This document shows positions 1 to 8,379 of a stretch of 64,000 bases of DNA, in pieces. The stretch spans positions 1 through 64,000 of the forward strand of contig WMBV01000011.1 in assembly GCA_017745595.1 (NCBI GenBank), read 5' to 3'. This stretch comes from Bordetella petrii (lineage in GTDB: Bacteria > Pseudomonadota > Gammaproteobacteria > Burkholderiales > Burkholderiaceae_B). Each line of letters opens with the position of its first letter. Positions within the stretch are counted from its first letter, which is position 1. The notes under the pieces were generated by a model that worked only from the letters and a program-made list of their open reading frames with translations, had not been told where the DNA came from and ran no database searches. A program made the translations under genes and the position numbers.

Positions 1-1
1 T

Positions 2-88
2 TGGGGCCGTCCGGCCCGTGATTGGAAACAGGCCATGATCCAGTTTGCTATCCTCTATGAAGATCGCTTCGTCCGTCCTTCCGTTTGA
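2..88 (+). pseudogene. 3' end of an IS256-family transposase, cut by the window edge
   Basis: An open frame enters from the left edge and stops with TGA at 86-88. Its last residues include RDWKQAMIQFAILYEDRF, which I recognise as the conserved C-terminus of IS256-type DDE transposases (W-K-x-A-x-x-Q-F-A-I-L-Y). Only 28 codons are visible, so I cannot say whether the complete gene is intact outside the window. The bases just after the stop, to about 125, probably contain the right inverted repeat of the element, but the partner end is not visible. It shows that the metal island is bordered by an insertion sequence. Confidence 0.65.
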
Positions 89-487
89 TTTTTAACCCGC
101 CTTAAACACGGAATTTCTGACAACCCCAGTGTCTCAAGCATTTAACGTCACAACCGTTTTCAACTCAATAAGCAACCGCACGCTGAGATAGCGCACGTGC
201 ATTCTTAATGCAGAGATGCTTGGAAGTGATTTTGACAGGATCACCCTGACGCGAATCAAACGACGGCATTACTCTTTCGTAAGCATTCAGAATAGTTCGC
301 CACTCTGACCCAATGCAACGGACGCGACGCCGCATAAGCATACTCAAATAAAGTGTAGCGACAGTGCGGCGACCAAACTAAGCCGGAACGAAATTTGCTG
401 CACACCAAAAGTCAAAATCAATCTGCGCCGTTCGCATGGGCGCTGTGCTTGGCATGGCAACAACCAGCGCACAACAGGGAGTCGACA
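89..487. other. intergenic region between the IS end and the DUF305 gene
   Basis: About 400 bases without a convincing gene. The first 40 bases probably hold the terminal repeat of the IS256-type element. A 60-codon frame on the minus strand (165-347) has no family resemblance and no ribosome site and was not accepted. I found no copy of the metal-regulon box described elsewhere in the window. Confidence 0.5.
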
Positions 488-1033
488 ATGGACAACACCG
501 AAAGAAAATCAATGAAGATGAGTTACGGACGCTTTGCGCTGATGATCATTGCCGCTACAGTCATCATGTACGGGCTCATGTATTTGAATGTCTACGTCTT
601 ATCGCATATTGAGTTCAGTCAAATGCGAATATGGATGGCGATCCTAATGGGTGCGGTGATGGCCATCGTCATGCTTGGCTTCATGTGGTCCATGTATAGG
701 AGCGCGAAAGCCAACATCGCCATCGTGATCAGCAACGTAGCAGCCTTCGCCATTGCACTGTGGTTGGCACGCAGTCAAACCACAGTTGACGATATCTCTT
801 ACATGAGAGCAATGATTCCTCATCACTCTATCGCAATTTTGACGAGCGAACGTGCTCGCATTCGCGATCCGCGAGTCCGGAAGCTAGCAGACGGGATTAT
901 TCGAGCACAGCTCAAAGAAATAGAGGAAATGCAGCAGTTGATCGCCGACCTGGAAACAAACCCGCCGGCAAACGATACGCCTGTTCTCCGAAGCTATCGA
1001 ACACTTGGCTTACCGCCTCCGAAACCACAGTAG
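488..1033 (+). CDS. DUF305 family membrane protein
   Basis: A 181-residue inner-membrane protein. Three membrane helices are visible (about residues 16-38, 48-68 and 75-94). A C-terminal part of the DUF305 type follows, with the motif MRAMIPHHSIAI (about 106-117) and a long amphipathic helix rich in Glu and Arg. DUF305 proteins are common in copper and silver resistance loci; the paired histidines are thought to bind metal, but the function is not settled. I chose ATG 488 because AGGGAG lies six bases upstream; a longer frame opens at 395 without such a site. It converges on the copper operon that ends at 1044, so it is transcribed separately. Confidence 0.75.
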   Translation: MDNTERKSMKMSYGRFALMIIAATVIMYGLMYLNVYVLSHIEFSQMRIWMAILMGAVMAIVMLGFMWSMYRSAKANIAIVISNVAAFAIALWLARSQTTVDDISYMRAMIPHHSIAILTSERARIRDPRVRKLADGIIRAQLKEIEEMQQLIADLETNPPANDTPVLRSYRTLGLPPPKPQ

Positions 1034-1043
1034 GAAACCCACT

Positions 1044-1520
1044 CTAGCGGTATTGCTGATACACGCTGGCTTCGCCAGCATTCCCGATCAGAAAAACATC
1101 ATATGCGAATCGCTTGCCACCATAGGCCGGTCCGTCCATCCCCGGAGAACCGAGGGGCATACTTGGCACGGCCAGGCCCACGGCGGCCGGACGCTCACGC
1201 AATAACCGCCTGATCTCACGTGCTGGAACATGTCCCTCAAGGGCATATCCCTCAACCCGGGCGGAGTGGCACGACCCATAATCGTCCGGAATTCGGTTCT
1301 GACGGCGAGCTACTGAAGTGTCCGTCACGTCACGGACGCTCACTTGAAAACCATTATCTTGAAGATACTTCACCCAGTCTTTGCAACAACCGCATGTAGA
1401 CGTCTTCCATACGTCAACCGTCACCGCCGTTTTTGCTAAAGACGCGACGGGAATTAACGCAACGGCCGCCAGCATTGCACGGCGGCTTAGATATCCGCCT
1501 TCAGATTCGAGTAGCGTCAT
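1044..1520 (-). CDS. DUF411 family periplasmic metal-binding protein
   Basis: A 158-residue exported protein with a twin-arginine-like start (LSRRAMLAAVALIP, about residues 11-24), followed by the DUF411 core. The core has CGCC at 43-46 in the context KTSTCGCCKDWV and a later Cys-His pair (SCHSARVEGYALEGH). DUF411 proteins resemble a thioredoxin-like or copper-chaperone fold and are found with copA/copB. It is the last gene of the minus-strand copper operon, directly after copB. ATG 1520 is preferred because GGAG lies seven bases upstream; an alternative ATG at 1556 would almost touch the copB stop. Periplasmic copper handling is inferred from context. Confidence 0.8.
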   Translation of the reverse strand: MTLLESEGGYLSRRAMLAAVALIPVASLAKTAVTVDVWKTSTCGCCKDWVKYLQDNGFQVSVRDVTDTSVARRQNRIPDDYGSCHSARVEGYALEGHVPAREIRRLLRERPAAVGLAVPSMPLGSPGMDGPAYGGKRFAYDVFLIGNAGEASVYQQYR

Positions 1521-1556
1521 CCTTACGCTCCATTGATTGAAAAATTTGCTGAGCAT

Positions 1557-2666
1557 CTAGAACCAAATTCGGACACCAGCCAAGATCGTCCGTTCAGATC
1601 GGCTTTCCCCATCCTCGCTCGCGTATCTGGCTGTCTTACCGAACTTGCGGCCGAACGACACGCCAATATACGGTGCTACCTCTCGCGTTATCTCGTAGCG
1701 AAGCCGCAACGACAGCGATGCATCGGATAAGCCCGCGCCTATACCACGCGCTTTGTCATCCTTTCCGTAAAGACTGGCCTCGACCTCGGGCGTCAAGATC
1801 AACCGCTGGGTAAGCAGCAGATCGTACTCGGCTTTCAACGCCAATGCGGTCCGTCCTGCCTCACCAACGTAGGCAGTTAGCTCCGTTTCAAATTTGTACG
1901 GCGCTAGACCTTGGATGCCCATTGCCGCCCAATTGCGTTTAGGTCCGGTACCAAAATCGCGGCGGGCACCTAGTTGGAAGTCCCAATATGGAGAAAAGGT
2001 ATGACTCCAGAAAGCCTCTAGTTTACCATCGGTGCTGCCATTGACACGATCGCCCTCACTCTTGATCCAGAGCTTATTCAAATCACGCCCGATCCAAAAT
2101 TGACCATCCCATTGCAGACCGGTCTCGCCATCTCGATTATAGGCCACCCCTAGTTTGTCAAAAAGCAGATGGGTCGTAATCATGTCATCCATCATGTGAG
2201 GATGAATATCGTAGGCTGAATAGCGGTGATCGGTTGTACCGTCACTTGTCGGCAACGTCCCCACTGCAGGCCCATTCTGAAAAGATCCCATCAACATCCC
2301 ATCCATGGAGCCGTGGTCCATTCCTTGCATAGGCTGATTCTTCGCCCCCTCCGACATACCCGGCATCGAACTATGATCCATGCCTTTCATTGAATTTTGG
2401 CCCATGCCCTTCATCGAGCCATGATCCATCTCTTTCATGGGCGACGCCTTCGCTCCTTCCGACATACCGGGCATCGAACTATGATCCATGCCTTTCATTG
2501 AATCCTGGCCCATGCCCTTCATCGAGCTGTGATCCATTCCCGGCATCGACTTATGGTCCATACTCGTAGCATCGGCCTGAGCCAGAGCCGCGGTAGCTGC
2601 AAATCCCATGAATGCACCGCTCAGAACCGATGCCAGCCGTTTTCGTTCCACGCTTAACGTCCCCAT
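1557..2666 (-). CDS. copB: copper resistance protein B (outer membrane)
   Basis: A 369-residue CopB. A signal peptide (to about residue 30) is followed by a methionine/histidine-rich segment (about 33-135) with repeated MDHSSMPGM and MDHGSMKGM units. The rest is the CopB domain, beginning near HRYSAYDIHPHMMDDM and ending in an aromatic-terminated beta-barrel (RIWF at the C-terminus). CopB sits in the outer membrane and works with CopA to sequester periplasmic copper. It lies six bases downstream of copA. The Met-rich part contains a 36-codon tandem duplication, annotated separately. Family assignment is secure; transport direction is not established by sequence. Confidence 0.92.
   Translation of the reverse strand: MGTLSVERKRLASVLSGAFMGFAATAALAQADATSMDHKSMPGMDHSSMKGMGQDSMKGMDHSSMPGMSEGAKASPMKEMDHGSMKGMGQNSMKGMDHSSMPGMSEGAKNQPMQGMDHGSMDGMLMGSFQNGPAVGTLPTSDGTTDHRYSAYDIHPHMMDDMITTHLLFDKLGVAYNRDGETGLQWDGQFWIGRDLNKLWIKSEGDRVNGSTDGKLEAFWSHTFSPYWDFQLGARRDFGTGPKRNWAAMGIQGLAPYKFETELTAYVGEAGRTALALKAEYDLLLTQRLILTPEVEASLYGKDDKARGIGAGLSDASLSLRLRYEITREVAPYIGVSFGRKFGKTARYASEDGESRSERTILAGVRIWF
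2351..2566. repeat. 108-bp tandem duplication inside copB
   Basis: Two near-identical copies with a period of 108 bp (36 codons) follow one another from 2351 and from 2459 and encode the GMGQxSMKGMDHSSMPGM section with its SEGAK linker. The reading frame is kept. Such in-frame duplications change the number of methionine copper-binding motifs and are expected to be variable between strains. Confidence 0.8.
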
Positions 2667-2672
2667 TTTGAC

Positions 2673-4532
2673 TTACTCCACGACGACGGCGCGGAACATG
2701 CCCGCTTCCATGTGATATAGCAGGTGGCAGTGATACGCCCAGTTCCCTCTAGCATCCGCGCTTACGCGATAACTGACACGTTGCGCGGGATTGAGGCTTA
2801 TCGTGTGCTTACGAACTTGAAAATTACCCTCAGGCGACTCGAGGTCGCTCCACATCCCATGCAAGTGAATCGGGTGCGTCATCATCGTGTCATTGACCAA
2901 GACGAATCGCACGCGCTCGCCAAACTTCAGGACAATAGGCTTCGCTTCAGTGAATTTCAATCCGTTGAAGGACCACATGTACCGTTCCATATTTCCCGTG
3001 AGATGCAATTCGATCTCCCGAGTGGGCGGTCGATTATCTGGGGGCTCGACCATCGAATGCAGATCGGCGTAGGTCAAAACCTTGCGCCCATTGCCTCGTA
3101 GGCCCACACCAGGATCATCTAGCCTGGTTGACACCACATCAGGAGGCATAGTCGTTGCGGGACTATTCTCTGCGGGATAGGGATGCTTGACTTCAACCAT
3201 CCCTCCTTCCCCGTCTCCAGCGCCATGATTCATCCCGCCGTGACTCATTCCCGCCATGCCGCCCATACTGCCGTGGTCCATTCCGCTCATCGCGCCTTGG
3301 TTGCCTGCGCCCGACGAGGATTGATCAGCGTTGCTCATTGAGCCATGATCCATCCCCTTCATTGAGCCGCCCGACTCTCCGCCCATATCCATTCCGGACA
3401 TATCGTGAGCCATTCCCATATCCATCATGGTGAGGACCTGTACCGGATCCGTAGGTGGCACTTCTGCCGCCATACCCTCACGCGGAGCCAGCGTGGCGCG
3501 CGCGAATCCAGAGCGATCCATAGCCTGTGAGAAGATCGTATAGGCCCGATCTTCACTCGGCTCCACAATGACATCGTATGTCTCGGCGACAGCAATTCGG
3601 AATTCTTCTACTTCCACCGGCCGGACTGGTTGGCCATCAGCAGACACCACTGTCATTTTTAATCCCGGGATACGAACGTCAAAATACGTCATCGCTGAAC
3701 CATTAATGAAGCGTAGGCGAACGCGTTCTCCAGGCTTAAACAGGCCTGTCCAATTTCCCGCTGGGGCCTTACCGTTGGTAAGAAATGTATAGGTCGCACC
3801 GGATACGTCAGCCAGGTCGGTCTGATTCATGCGCATTTTCTGCCACATGAGACGCTCGTTTAGGGCATTCTTCCACCCGCTCTTCTTTGCGTCATCCATC
3901 AGGTTTTCTACGGATGGCTGGATATAGTTGTAATAATCGGGCATGACCTTAAGCTTGCGGAACACGCTCATCGGGTCTTCGTCTGTCCAATCGGAGAGCA
4001 GCACGACGTAATCGCGTTCAGCTCGCACAGGATCTGGACGCTTGGGTTCAATAACAATCGCCCCATACAGGCCCGTCTGCTCTTGGAAGCCAGAATGGCT
4101 GTGATACCAGTACGTACCGCTTTGACGCACTTCGAATTGGTAGGTAAACGTTTCGCCAGGACGAATCCCTGGAAAGCTCAACCCAGGGACACCATCCATG
4201 CCTGTCGGCAACAAGATGCCATGCCAATGAATTGACGTATCCTCGCTCAGGCGATTTGTGACGCGCAGCGTTACCGTATCCCCTTCCTTCCAGTGCAGGG
4301 TCGGCGCGGGCAACATGCCGTTGACGGTAGTTGCCATTCGGGGAGACCCCGTGAGGTTGGCCGGGGATTCACCTATTTCCAGATCAAACTCAGTGCCAGA
4401 CAGTACATTGGCCTGCTCGGGAGTTGGGAGCGCCCACGCCGGTTGCCGCCAAAGCCCCAGACCGGTCAACAATCCACCCGCTGCCAGGCCTTGAACAAAC
4501 TGGCGGCGTTGGTTCGAAACAGCTTTTGTCAT
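2673..4532 (-). CDS. copA: CopA family multicopper oxidase
   Basis: A 619-residue periplasmic multicopper oxidase that oxidises Cu(I) and binds copper. A Tat signal is visible (NQRRQFVQGLAAGG). Copper ligands are in the expected order: HWHG near residue 102, HSHSG near 144, HPIHLHG near 553 and HCHLLYHMEAGM near 601. A Met/His-rich insertion (about 375-450, with MDMGM and MDHGSM units) is typical of CopA from resistance operons. I prefer ATG 4532, preceded by GGGGAGAG; an ATG at 4583 overlaps the upstream stop as ATGA but has no ribosome site and puts 17 residues ahead of the Tat motif. Second gene of the cupredoxin-copA-copB-DUF411 operon. Confidence 0.95.
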   Translation of the reverse strand: MTKAVSNQRRQFVQGLAAGGLLTGLGLWRQPAWALPTPEQANVLSGTEFDLEIGESPANLTGSPRMATTVNGMLPAPTLHWKEGDTVTLRVTNRLSEDTSIHWHGILLPTGMDGVPGLSFPGIRPGETFTYQFEVRQSGTYWYHSHSGFQEQTGLYGAIVIEPKRPDPVRAERDYVVLLSDWTDEDPMSVFRKLKVMPDYYNYIQPSVENLMDDAKKSGWKNALNERLMWQKMRMNQTDLADVSGATYTFLTNGKAPAGNWTGLFKPGERVRLRFINGSAMTYFDVRIPGLKMTVVSADGQPVRPVEVEEFRIAVAETYDVIVEPSEDRAYTIFSQAMDRSGFARATLAPREGMAAEVPPTDPVQVLTMMDMGMAHDMSGMDMGGESGGSMKGMDHGSMSNADQSSSGAGNQGAMSGMDHGSMGGMAGMSHGGMNHGAGDGEGGMVEVKHPYPAENSPATTMPPDVVSTRLDDPGVGLRGNGRKVLTYADLHSMVEPPDNRPPTREIELHLTGNMERYMWSFNGLKFTEAKPIVLKFGERVRFVLVNDTMMTHPIHLHGMWSDLESPEGNFQVRKHTISLNPAQRVSYRVSADARGNWAYHCHLLYHMEAGMFRAVVVE

Positions 4533-4579
4533 TTGCTCTCTCCCCGGACTGCCACTGGCCGCCCGGCTCCGAATTACCA

Positions 4580-5083
4580 TCATTTGACCGAAACGGCCCC
4601 CTTCATGCCCGCGGGATAATGCCCCGGCTCAAGACATGCGAACGCCACGTGACCCGCCTTATCGAATTGCCAGACGATTTCGCCGGTCTTGCCAGCCTCC
4701 AGAGAGACGGAATTCGCCTCTTCGTGGCGCATACCTGGATCCTTCAGCATCATTTGATAATGGCCACTCAGGTCAGCCTCAGTACCCAGCACCATTTCGT
4801 GACGGATCTTGCCCGAGTTAGTAACCCTAAAACGCACCGTTTCGCCGGCTTTAACGTCAATACGGTCCGGTGTGAACCGCATGGCGTCTGTCATGACGAC
4901 ATCGATGGTGCGAGACACTTTGGATGCGTTGCCAGCCTTACCAATCGGAGCAGCTGTCTCGTGACCACCGCTATGGTTGCTACCATGCTCACTTCCGTGC
5001 GAACCCGCAGCTAGAGCACCAAACGAAATTACCGCGGCACCAACCGCAGCAATTAGGCGAACGCGATTGATCACTTTGCTCAT
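4580..5083 (-). CDS. cupredoxin-domain periplasmic copper protein (CopI-like)
   Basis: A 167-residue exported protein. A signal peptide ends near residue 26 (SFGALAAGS), a His-rich stretch follows (about 28-42), then a plastocyanin-like cupredoxin domain. Type-1 copper ligands can be assigned as His95, Cys150, His155 and Met160 (motifs RHEMVLG and CLEPGHYPAGM). Similar proteins (CopI) are induced by copper and help protect the periplasm. ATG 5083 is chosen because GAGG lies six bases upstream; an ATG two codons earlier is possible. It is the first gene of the copper operon, behind a box-type promoter with -10 at 5120-5125. Confidence 0.88.
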   Translation of the reverse strand: MSKVINRVRLIAAVGAAVISFGALAAGSHGSEHGSNHSGGHETAAPIGKAGNASKVSRTIDVVMTDAMRFTPDRIDVKAGETVRFRVTNSGKIRHEMVLGTEADLSGHYQMMLKDPGMRHEEANSVSLEAGKTGEIVWQFDKAGHVAFACLEPGHYPAGMKGAVSVK

Positions 5084-5119
5084 CTTCATCCTCGACAATC
5101 GAAGTTGGGAAAGGCTGCC

Positions 5120-5174
5120 ACTGTAACGAGCCACCCCTAACTACAGTCTGTCAGAAAGATTACTTTTTTGTAAT
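5120..5174 (-). promoter_or_regulatory. metal-regulon promoter of the cupredoxin-copA-copB operon
   Basis: On the minus strand a perfect inverted repeat ATTAC-A6-GTAAT (5159-5174, overlapping the copS stop) is followed after 15 nt by TAGTTA, then 12 nt, then a -10-like TACAGT (5120-5125). The start codon is 36 bases further on. The same spacing recurs at eight other promoters in the window. Binding by CopR is inferred. Confidence 0.65.
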
Positions 5175-6542
5175 GTCCTGATCGCGTTGAATTGTAAAAC
5201 CCACTTCTGAACCGTGATTATCCGATTTCGCAAACGCGGCACCGCCATGCATCCGGGCAATTGCGCTAACGATTGCGAGCCCCAAGCCGTGTCCGTCTGC
5301 CCGTCCACTGCGAGCGTCATCCGCGCGAAAGAATCTATCGAAGATTCTGGGTAGCGCATCCCGGTGAATCGGTGTCCCTGGATTCCTGAGGCTGATTTCG
5401 ACGAACTGATCGTCTTGTGCGCAACGAGCAAGTATCGTCTGACCATTTGGCGTAGCTTTTATCGCATTGCTCACGAGATTTGCAATGGCTCGTCTTAACA
5501 AGCGTGAGTTTGCGTGTACTTGCACATTTCCATCAACCACTAAGCGCACCCCGGCCTCTTCCAAAGCCGCCTCGTAGTATTCAACCACCTGATCTATCTC
5601 ATCGCGAACCATCACGGGCCGGAGGTCGCGGGCAGTCTCGCCACCATCGGCACGCGCGAGAAACAGCATGTCGTTAATGAGCGCCTTCAGGCCGTGAAGC
5701 TCCTCCAGGTTGGATGCCATCACATCGCGCAATTCCTCAATGGAACGCTCCGAAGAAAGAGTAACTTCTGTCCCGTTGATCAACGTGGCCAGCGGGGTGC
5801 GCAATTCATGCGCTACGTCAGCGTTGAACCCCTCCATCTGCTGATAAGCAGCCTGGACACGTGCCAACATTTTGTTGAACGTGTGCGTGAATTCTCTCAA
5901 TTCACGATCGATCCCACCCTCTGGCAACCGCACCTTTAAATTATCAGGCCCGATCTGGGCCGCGCGGGCGGACAGCCGACGGATAGGGGCAAGGGATCGT
6001 CGAACCGCCCAAGCTGACAGTATCACCGTCACACCTATCCAAATGATGCATATCAGCACTAAAGCTGTAGCGAAGGCATAAAGGAACTCCGCACTGGGAC
6101 GCACATTGACAGCGACAAGGAGCTGACCTTGCGGAAAGAGCTTTCCGTCAAGGGCAGCCTGCATTCCGCGCATATGCAATCCATCTTGCGTTTGAAGAGA
6201 CACTTCGCCATCGGAAAATACTCGAGTGATCTGCGGTGCCTCGGCACCGTAGAAAACTTCACCATTGGGCCGTATGATCCACACCCGGAGATTGGTGTGC
6301 CCGACGAGAATACCGTCAAGCGTCTGACGCAAGCCATCGTACTGCGACGGCTCCGTCTGCATATCCACCATGTGGTCGATAAGCTCGAGCTTTCCCGAAA
6401 CTTCCGTCATCTCCTGGCGTTGAACCTCACGCTTTAACGCCAGGAACAATGTGCAGCCTGCCACCGTGGACACCACGAGCGCAATCAAACCTAACAAAAG
6501 AGTGAGGCGGACCTGAATAGAATTCGTTGGAAGTAACCTCAT
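5160..6542 (-). CDS. copS: heavy-metal sensor histidine kinase (CopS/CusS type)
   Basis: A 460-residue inner-membrane kinase that senses periplasmic metal and phosphorylates CopR. Membrane segments lie at about 11-36 and 155-180 with a periplasmic sensor between them. A HAMP linker follows, then the H-box [13 protein letters not shown] with His245, and a C-terminal ATPase domain with N-box ([10 protein letters not shown]), F-box ([10 protein letters not shown]) and G-box ([18 protein letters not shown]). The start overlaps the copR stop by four bases, so the pair is translationally coupled. The 3' end overlaps the copper-operon box. Confidence 0.93.
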   Translation of the reverse strand: MRLLPTNSIQVRLTLLLGLIALVVSTVAGCTLFLALKREVQRQEMTEVSGKLELIDHMVDMQTEPSQYDGLRQTLDGILVGHTNLRVWIIRPNGEVFYGAEAPQITRVFSDGEVSLQTQDGLHMRGMQAALDGKLFPQGQLLVAVNVRPSAEFLYAFATALVLICIIWIGVTVILSAWAVRRSLAPIRRLSARAAQIGPDNLKVRLPEGGIDRELREFTHTFNKMLARVQAAYQQMEGFNADVAHELRTPLATLINGTEVTLSSERSIEELRDVMASNLEELHGLKALINDMLFLARADGGETARDLRPVMVRDEIDQVVEYYEAALEEAGVRLVVDGNVQVHANSRLLRRAIANLVSNAIKATPNGQTILARCAQDDQFVEISLRNPGTPIHRDALPRIFDRFFRADDARSGRADGHGLGLAIVSAIARMHGGAAFAKSDNHGSEVGFTIQRDQDITKK

Positions 6543-7213
6543 TCACCGCGTTCCTCTAACACATAACCCATACCACGTACCGTATGCAAAAGCCTCCTGT
6601 CAAAAGGGTCGTCGATCTTAGCTCGCAAGCGTCGCACAGCGACTTCAATCGCATTCGTGTCGCTATCGAAGTTCATATCCCAAACTTGTTCAGCCAACAT
6701 CGTTCTGGACAGAACTTGCCCCTGCCGGCGCAATAAAAGCGCAAGCAGCGTGAACTCCTTCGCCGTCAAGTCCAGTCGCATACCCGCGCGATGCGCCTTT
6801 CGCCGAGCAAGGTCCAACTCGAGATCGCCCAGTTTAAGCAGCGTTGATTCCTGGCCGCGGCCTCGCCGAAGCAATGCCTGGATACGCGCCAGTAACTCAG
6901 AAAACGCAAACGGCTTCACCAAATAATCGTCAGCTCCGTTCTCAAGGCCCCGCACCCTATCCTCCACTTTGTCTCGCGCAGTGAGCATGAGAACGGGAGT
7001 GTCCTTGGTTTCACGCAAGTCCTTCAGAATCCAAAATCCGTCGATTCCTGGCAGCATGACATCGAGCACGACGAGATCGTAATTGCCCTCCAGGGCGGCG
7101 TGCCGGCCGTCGACTCCGTTGCTTGCGATGTCCACGACGTAGTTATGTTCCGTCAAACCCTTTTGCAGATAGTGTGCCAGCTTACGCTCGTCTTCGATGA
7201 CCAGAATTCGCAT
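6539..7213 (-). CDS. copR: OmpR-family copper response regulator (CopR/CusR type)
   Basis: A 224-residue two-component regulator: receiver domain with phosphoacceptor Asp51 (VVLDVMLPG) and Lys near 101 ([11 protein letters not shown]), then a winged-helix DNA-binding domain ending in [11 protein letters not shown]...RGMGYVLEE. It is expected to bind inverted-repeat copper boxes and activate the adjacent operon. First gene of copRS. Its start is preceded by AGGAGG. It is closely similar to the regulators at 22117 and 24409, so the three may share target sites. Confidence 0.93.
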   Translation of the reverse strand: MRILVIEDERKLAHYLQKGLTEHNYVVDIASNGVDGRHAALEGNYDLVVLDVMLPGIDGFWILKDLRETKDTPVLMLTARDKVEDRVRGLENGADDYLVKPFAFSELLARIQALLRRGRGQESTLLKLGDLELDLARRKAHRAGMRLDLTAKEFTLLALLLRRQGQVLSRTMLAEQVWDMNFDSDTNAIEVAVRRLRAKIDDPFDRRLLHTVRGMGYVLEERGE

Positions 7214-7229
7214 AACGAACCTCCTATTC

Positions 7230-7284
7230 CTTGCATAAATGTAATCAGCTAGTCCGATTCATGTCAGTACCAGACACGTAAAGT
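7230..7284 (+). promoter_or_regulatory. metal-regulon promoter of the DUF4148 gene at 7338
   Basis: Plus-strand box CTTGC-ATAAAT-GTAAT (7230-7245; right arm perfect, left arm degenerate), 15 nt, ATGTCA, 12 nt, and a -10-like TAAAGT (7279-7284). It lies between copR and the DUF4148 gene and reads toward the latter. Confidence 0.55.
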
Positions 7285-7337
7285 TTGAGATGTCGCCCCA
7301 ACCCCAATTGGGTCATCTGATTCGAACGGAACCATTC

Positions 7338-7691
7338 ATGCTAAATCGAAAATCACTGCTTACCGTTGCCGTCGCTGGCAGCCTGCTCGCCCCCGCAATC
7401 TCGAATGCGTCGCAGACATTCGAAACTACCAACGACGAGATTGGTCTTGTCACGCATTATGCACCGACTTCAGTCACCCGCGAGCAGGTTCTTCAAGACC
7501 TTGCCATGTGGAAAGCTCAACCCATTGCCAGCGACGGATGGCGAGAGACCGACAGCGACCAAGCGTGGCAAGCGCCGACGTCCGTTAATCGCCATACGTC
7601 TCACCAACCCCTTACGACTGCCAGTCAGGAACACGAACGTTGGCGCGTGGTTGATGGAGAAGCCGGCTGGATTGGCCCGTTCGGGGTTTGA
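7338..7691 (+). CDS. small exported protein with a DUF4148-like segment
   Basis: A 117-residue protein with a signal peptide (MLNRKSLLTVAVAGSLLAPA, cleaved near NAS). A short DUF4148-like helix follows, SVTREQVLQDLAMWKAQP, and then a Trp-rich tail. DUF4148 proteins are small periplasmic proteins of Burkholderiales with unknown function. ATG 7338 puts the signal peptide at the N-terminus; the ribosome site is weak (GGA eight bases upstream). It is divergent from copR and has the regulon promoter 54 bases upstream, suggesting metal induction. A weak GGGG/CCCC hairpin with T6 just after the stop may be its terminator. Confidence 0.65.
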   Translation: MLNRKSLLTVAVAGSLLAPAISNASQTFETTNDEIGLVTHYAPTSVTREQVLQDLAMWKAQPIASDGWRETDSDQAWQAPTSVNRHTSHQPLTTASQEHERWRVVDGEAGWIGPFGV

Positions 7692-7877
7692 CGTTCATCC
7701 CCTTTTTTCAGGTCGGTACGTAGAACCTGAACATGGCATCCGCTATAGCCCCTTCTCATAGTTGATGCTCTGATCTCGTCGATGCATATGCGGCCATTTC
7801 CTGCGCTGCAGGGAGCAGATCGTCCCATGCATCTACGCGTCGCACCACACACTTGTAGATCCTTGTAGGAGATTTAT

Positions 7878-8261
7878 ATGAAACGCATTTCGTGCGCCAT
7901 TGTCGCAGCAGCTATTTCTTTCGGTGCGATTGGCATCGTTCATGCTGAGACCAAGACTCGCGCCCAAGTCCGTGCCGAGCTGCAGGAAGCGAAAGCTAAA
8001 GGTCTGGTTACGTATGGAGAGCAGGAATACCCGGCGCCCGCCGTGTACACCAGCGGCAAAACCAGTGAGCAGGTGAAAGATGAACTGCAACAGGCTAGAG
8101 CCGCCGGCTTGATCACTGACGGTGAGCAACAGTACCCGCCGCAAGTTCCCGTCAGCAGCAGCAAGACGCGCTCACAGGTGCTCGCAGAACTGAAGGATGC
8201 TAAGGCTGCGGGCCTGGTTTCCTATGGCGACTTGGATTACCCGCCTACGCTCACCAACTGA
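7878..8261 (+). CDS. DUF4148 protein with three tandem repeats
   Basis: A 127-residue exported protein: signal peptide to about residue 24 (ending GIVHA), then three copies of a unit of about 35 residues. Each begins K-T-R/S-x-Q-V-x-x-E-L, continues with A-K/R-A-x-G-L-V/I, and ends G-x-x-x-Y-P-P. A single unit is the usual size of a DUF4148 domain, so this is a triplicated version. Start ATG with GTAGGAG seven bases upstream. Function unknown; periplasmic location inferred. It sits in the metal island, but I found no regulon box in front of it. Confidence 0.8.
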   Translation: MKRISCAIVAAAISFGAIGIVHAETKTRAQVRAELQEAKAKGLVTYGEQEYPAPAVYTSGKTSEQVKDELQQARAAGLITDGEQQYPPQVPVSSSKTRSQVLAELKDAKAAGLVSYGDLDYPPTLTN

Positions 8262-8379
8262 CCCACAACACCTCGGACTCCTGATTGTCCAATTTGCCTT
8301 AATGGGCTTAGCAAGCCTCAGGCGCTGAATCAGCATTCGCGCCTGGCACTCCCCTCCACGCGTTGCATGAAGAGAATGC

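Noticed and set aside
165-347. 60-codon minus-strand frame near the IS end
   Set aside because: No ribosome site, no recognisable family, basic low-complexity composition.
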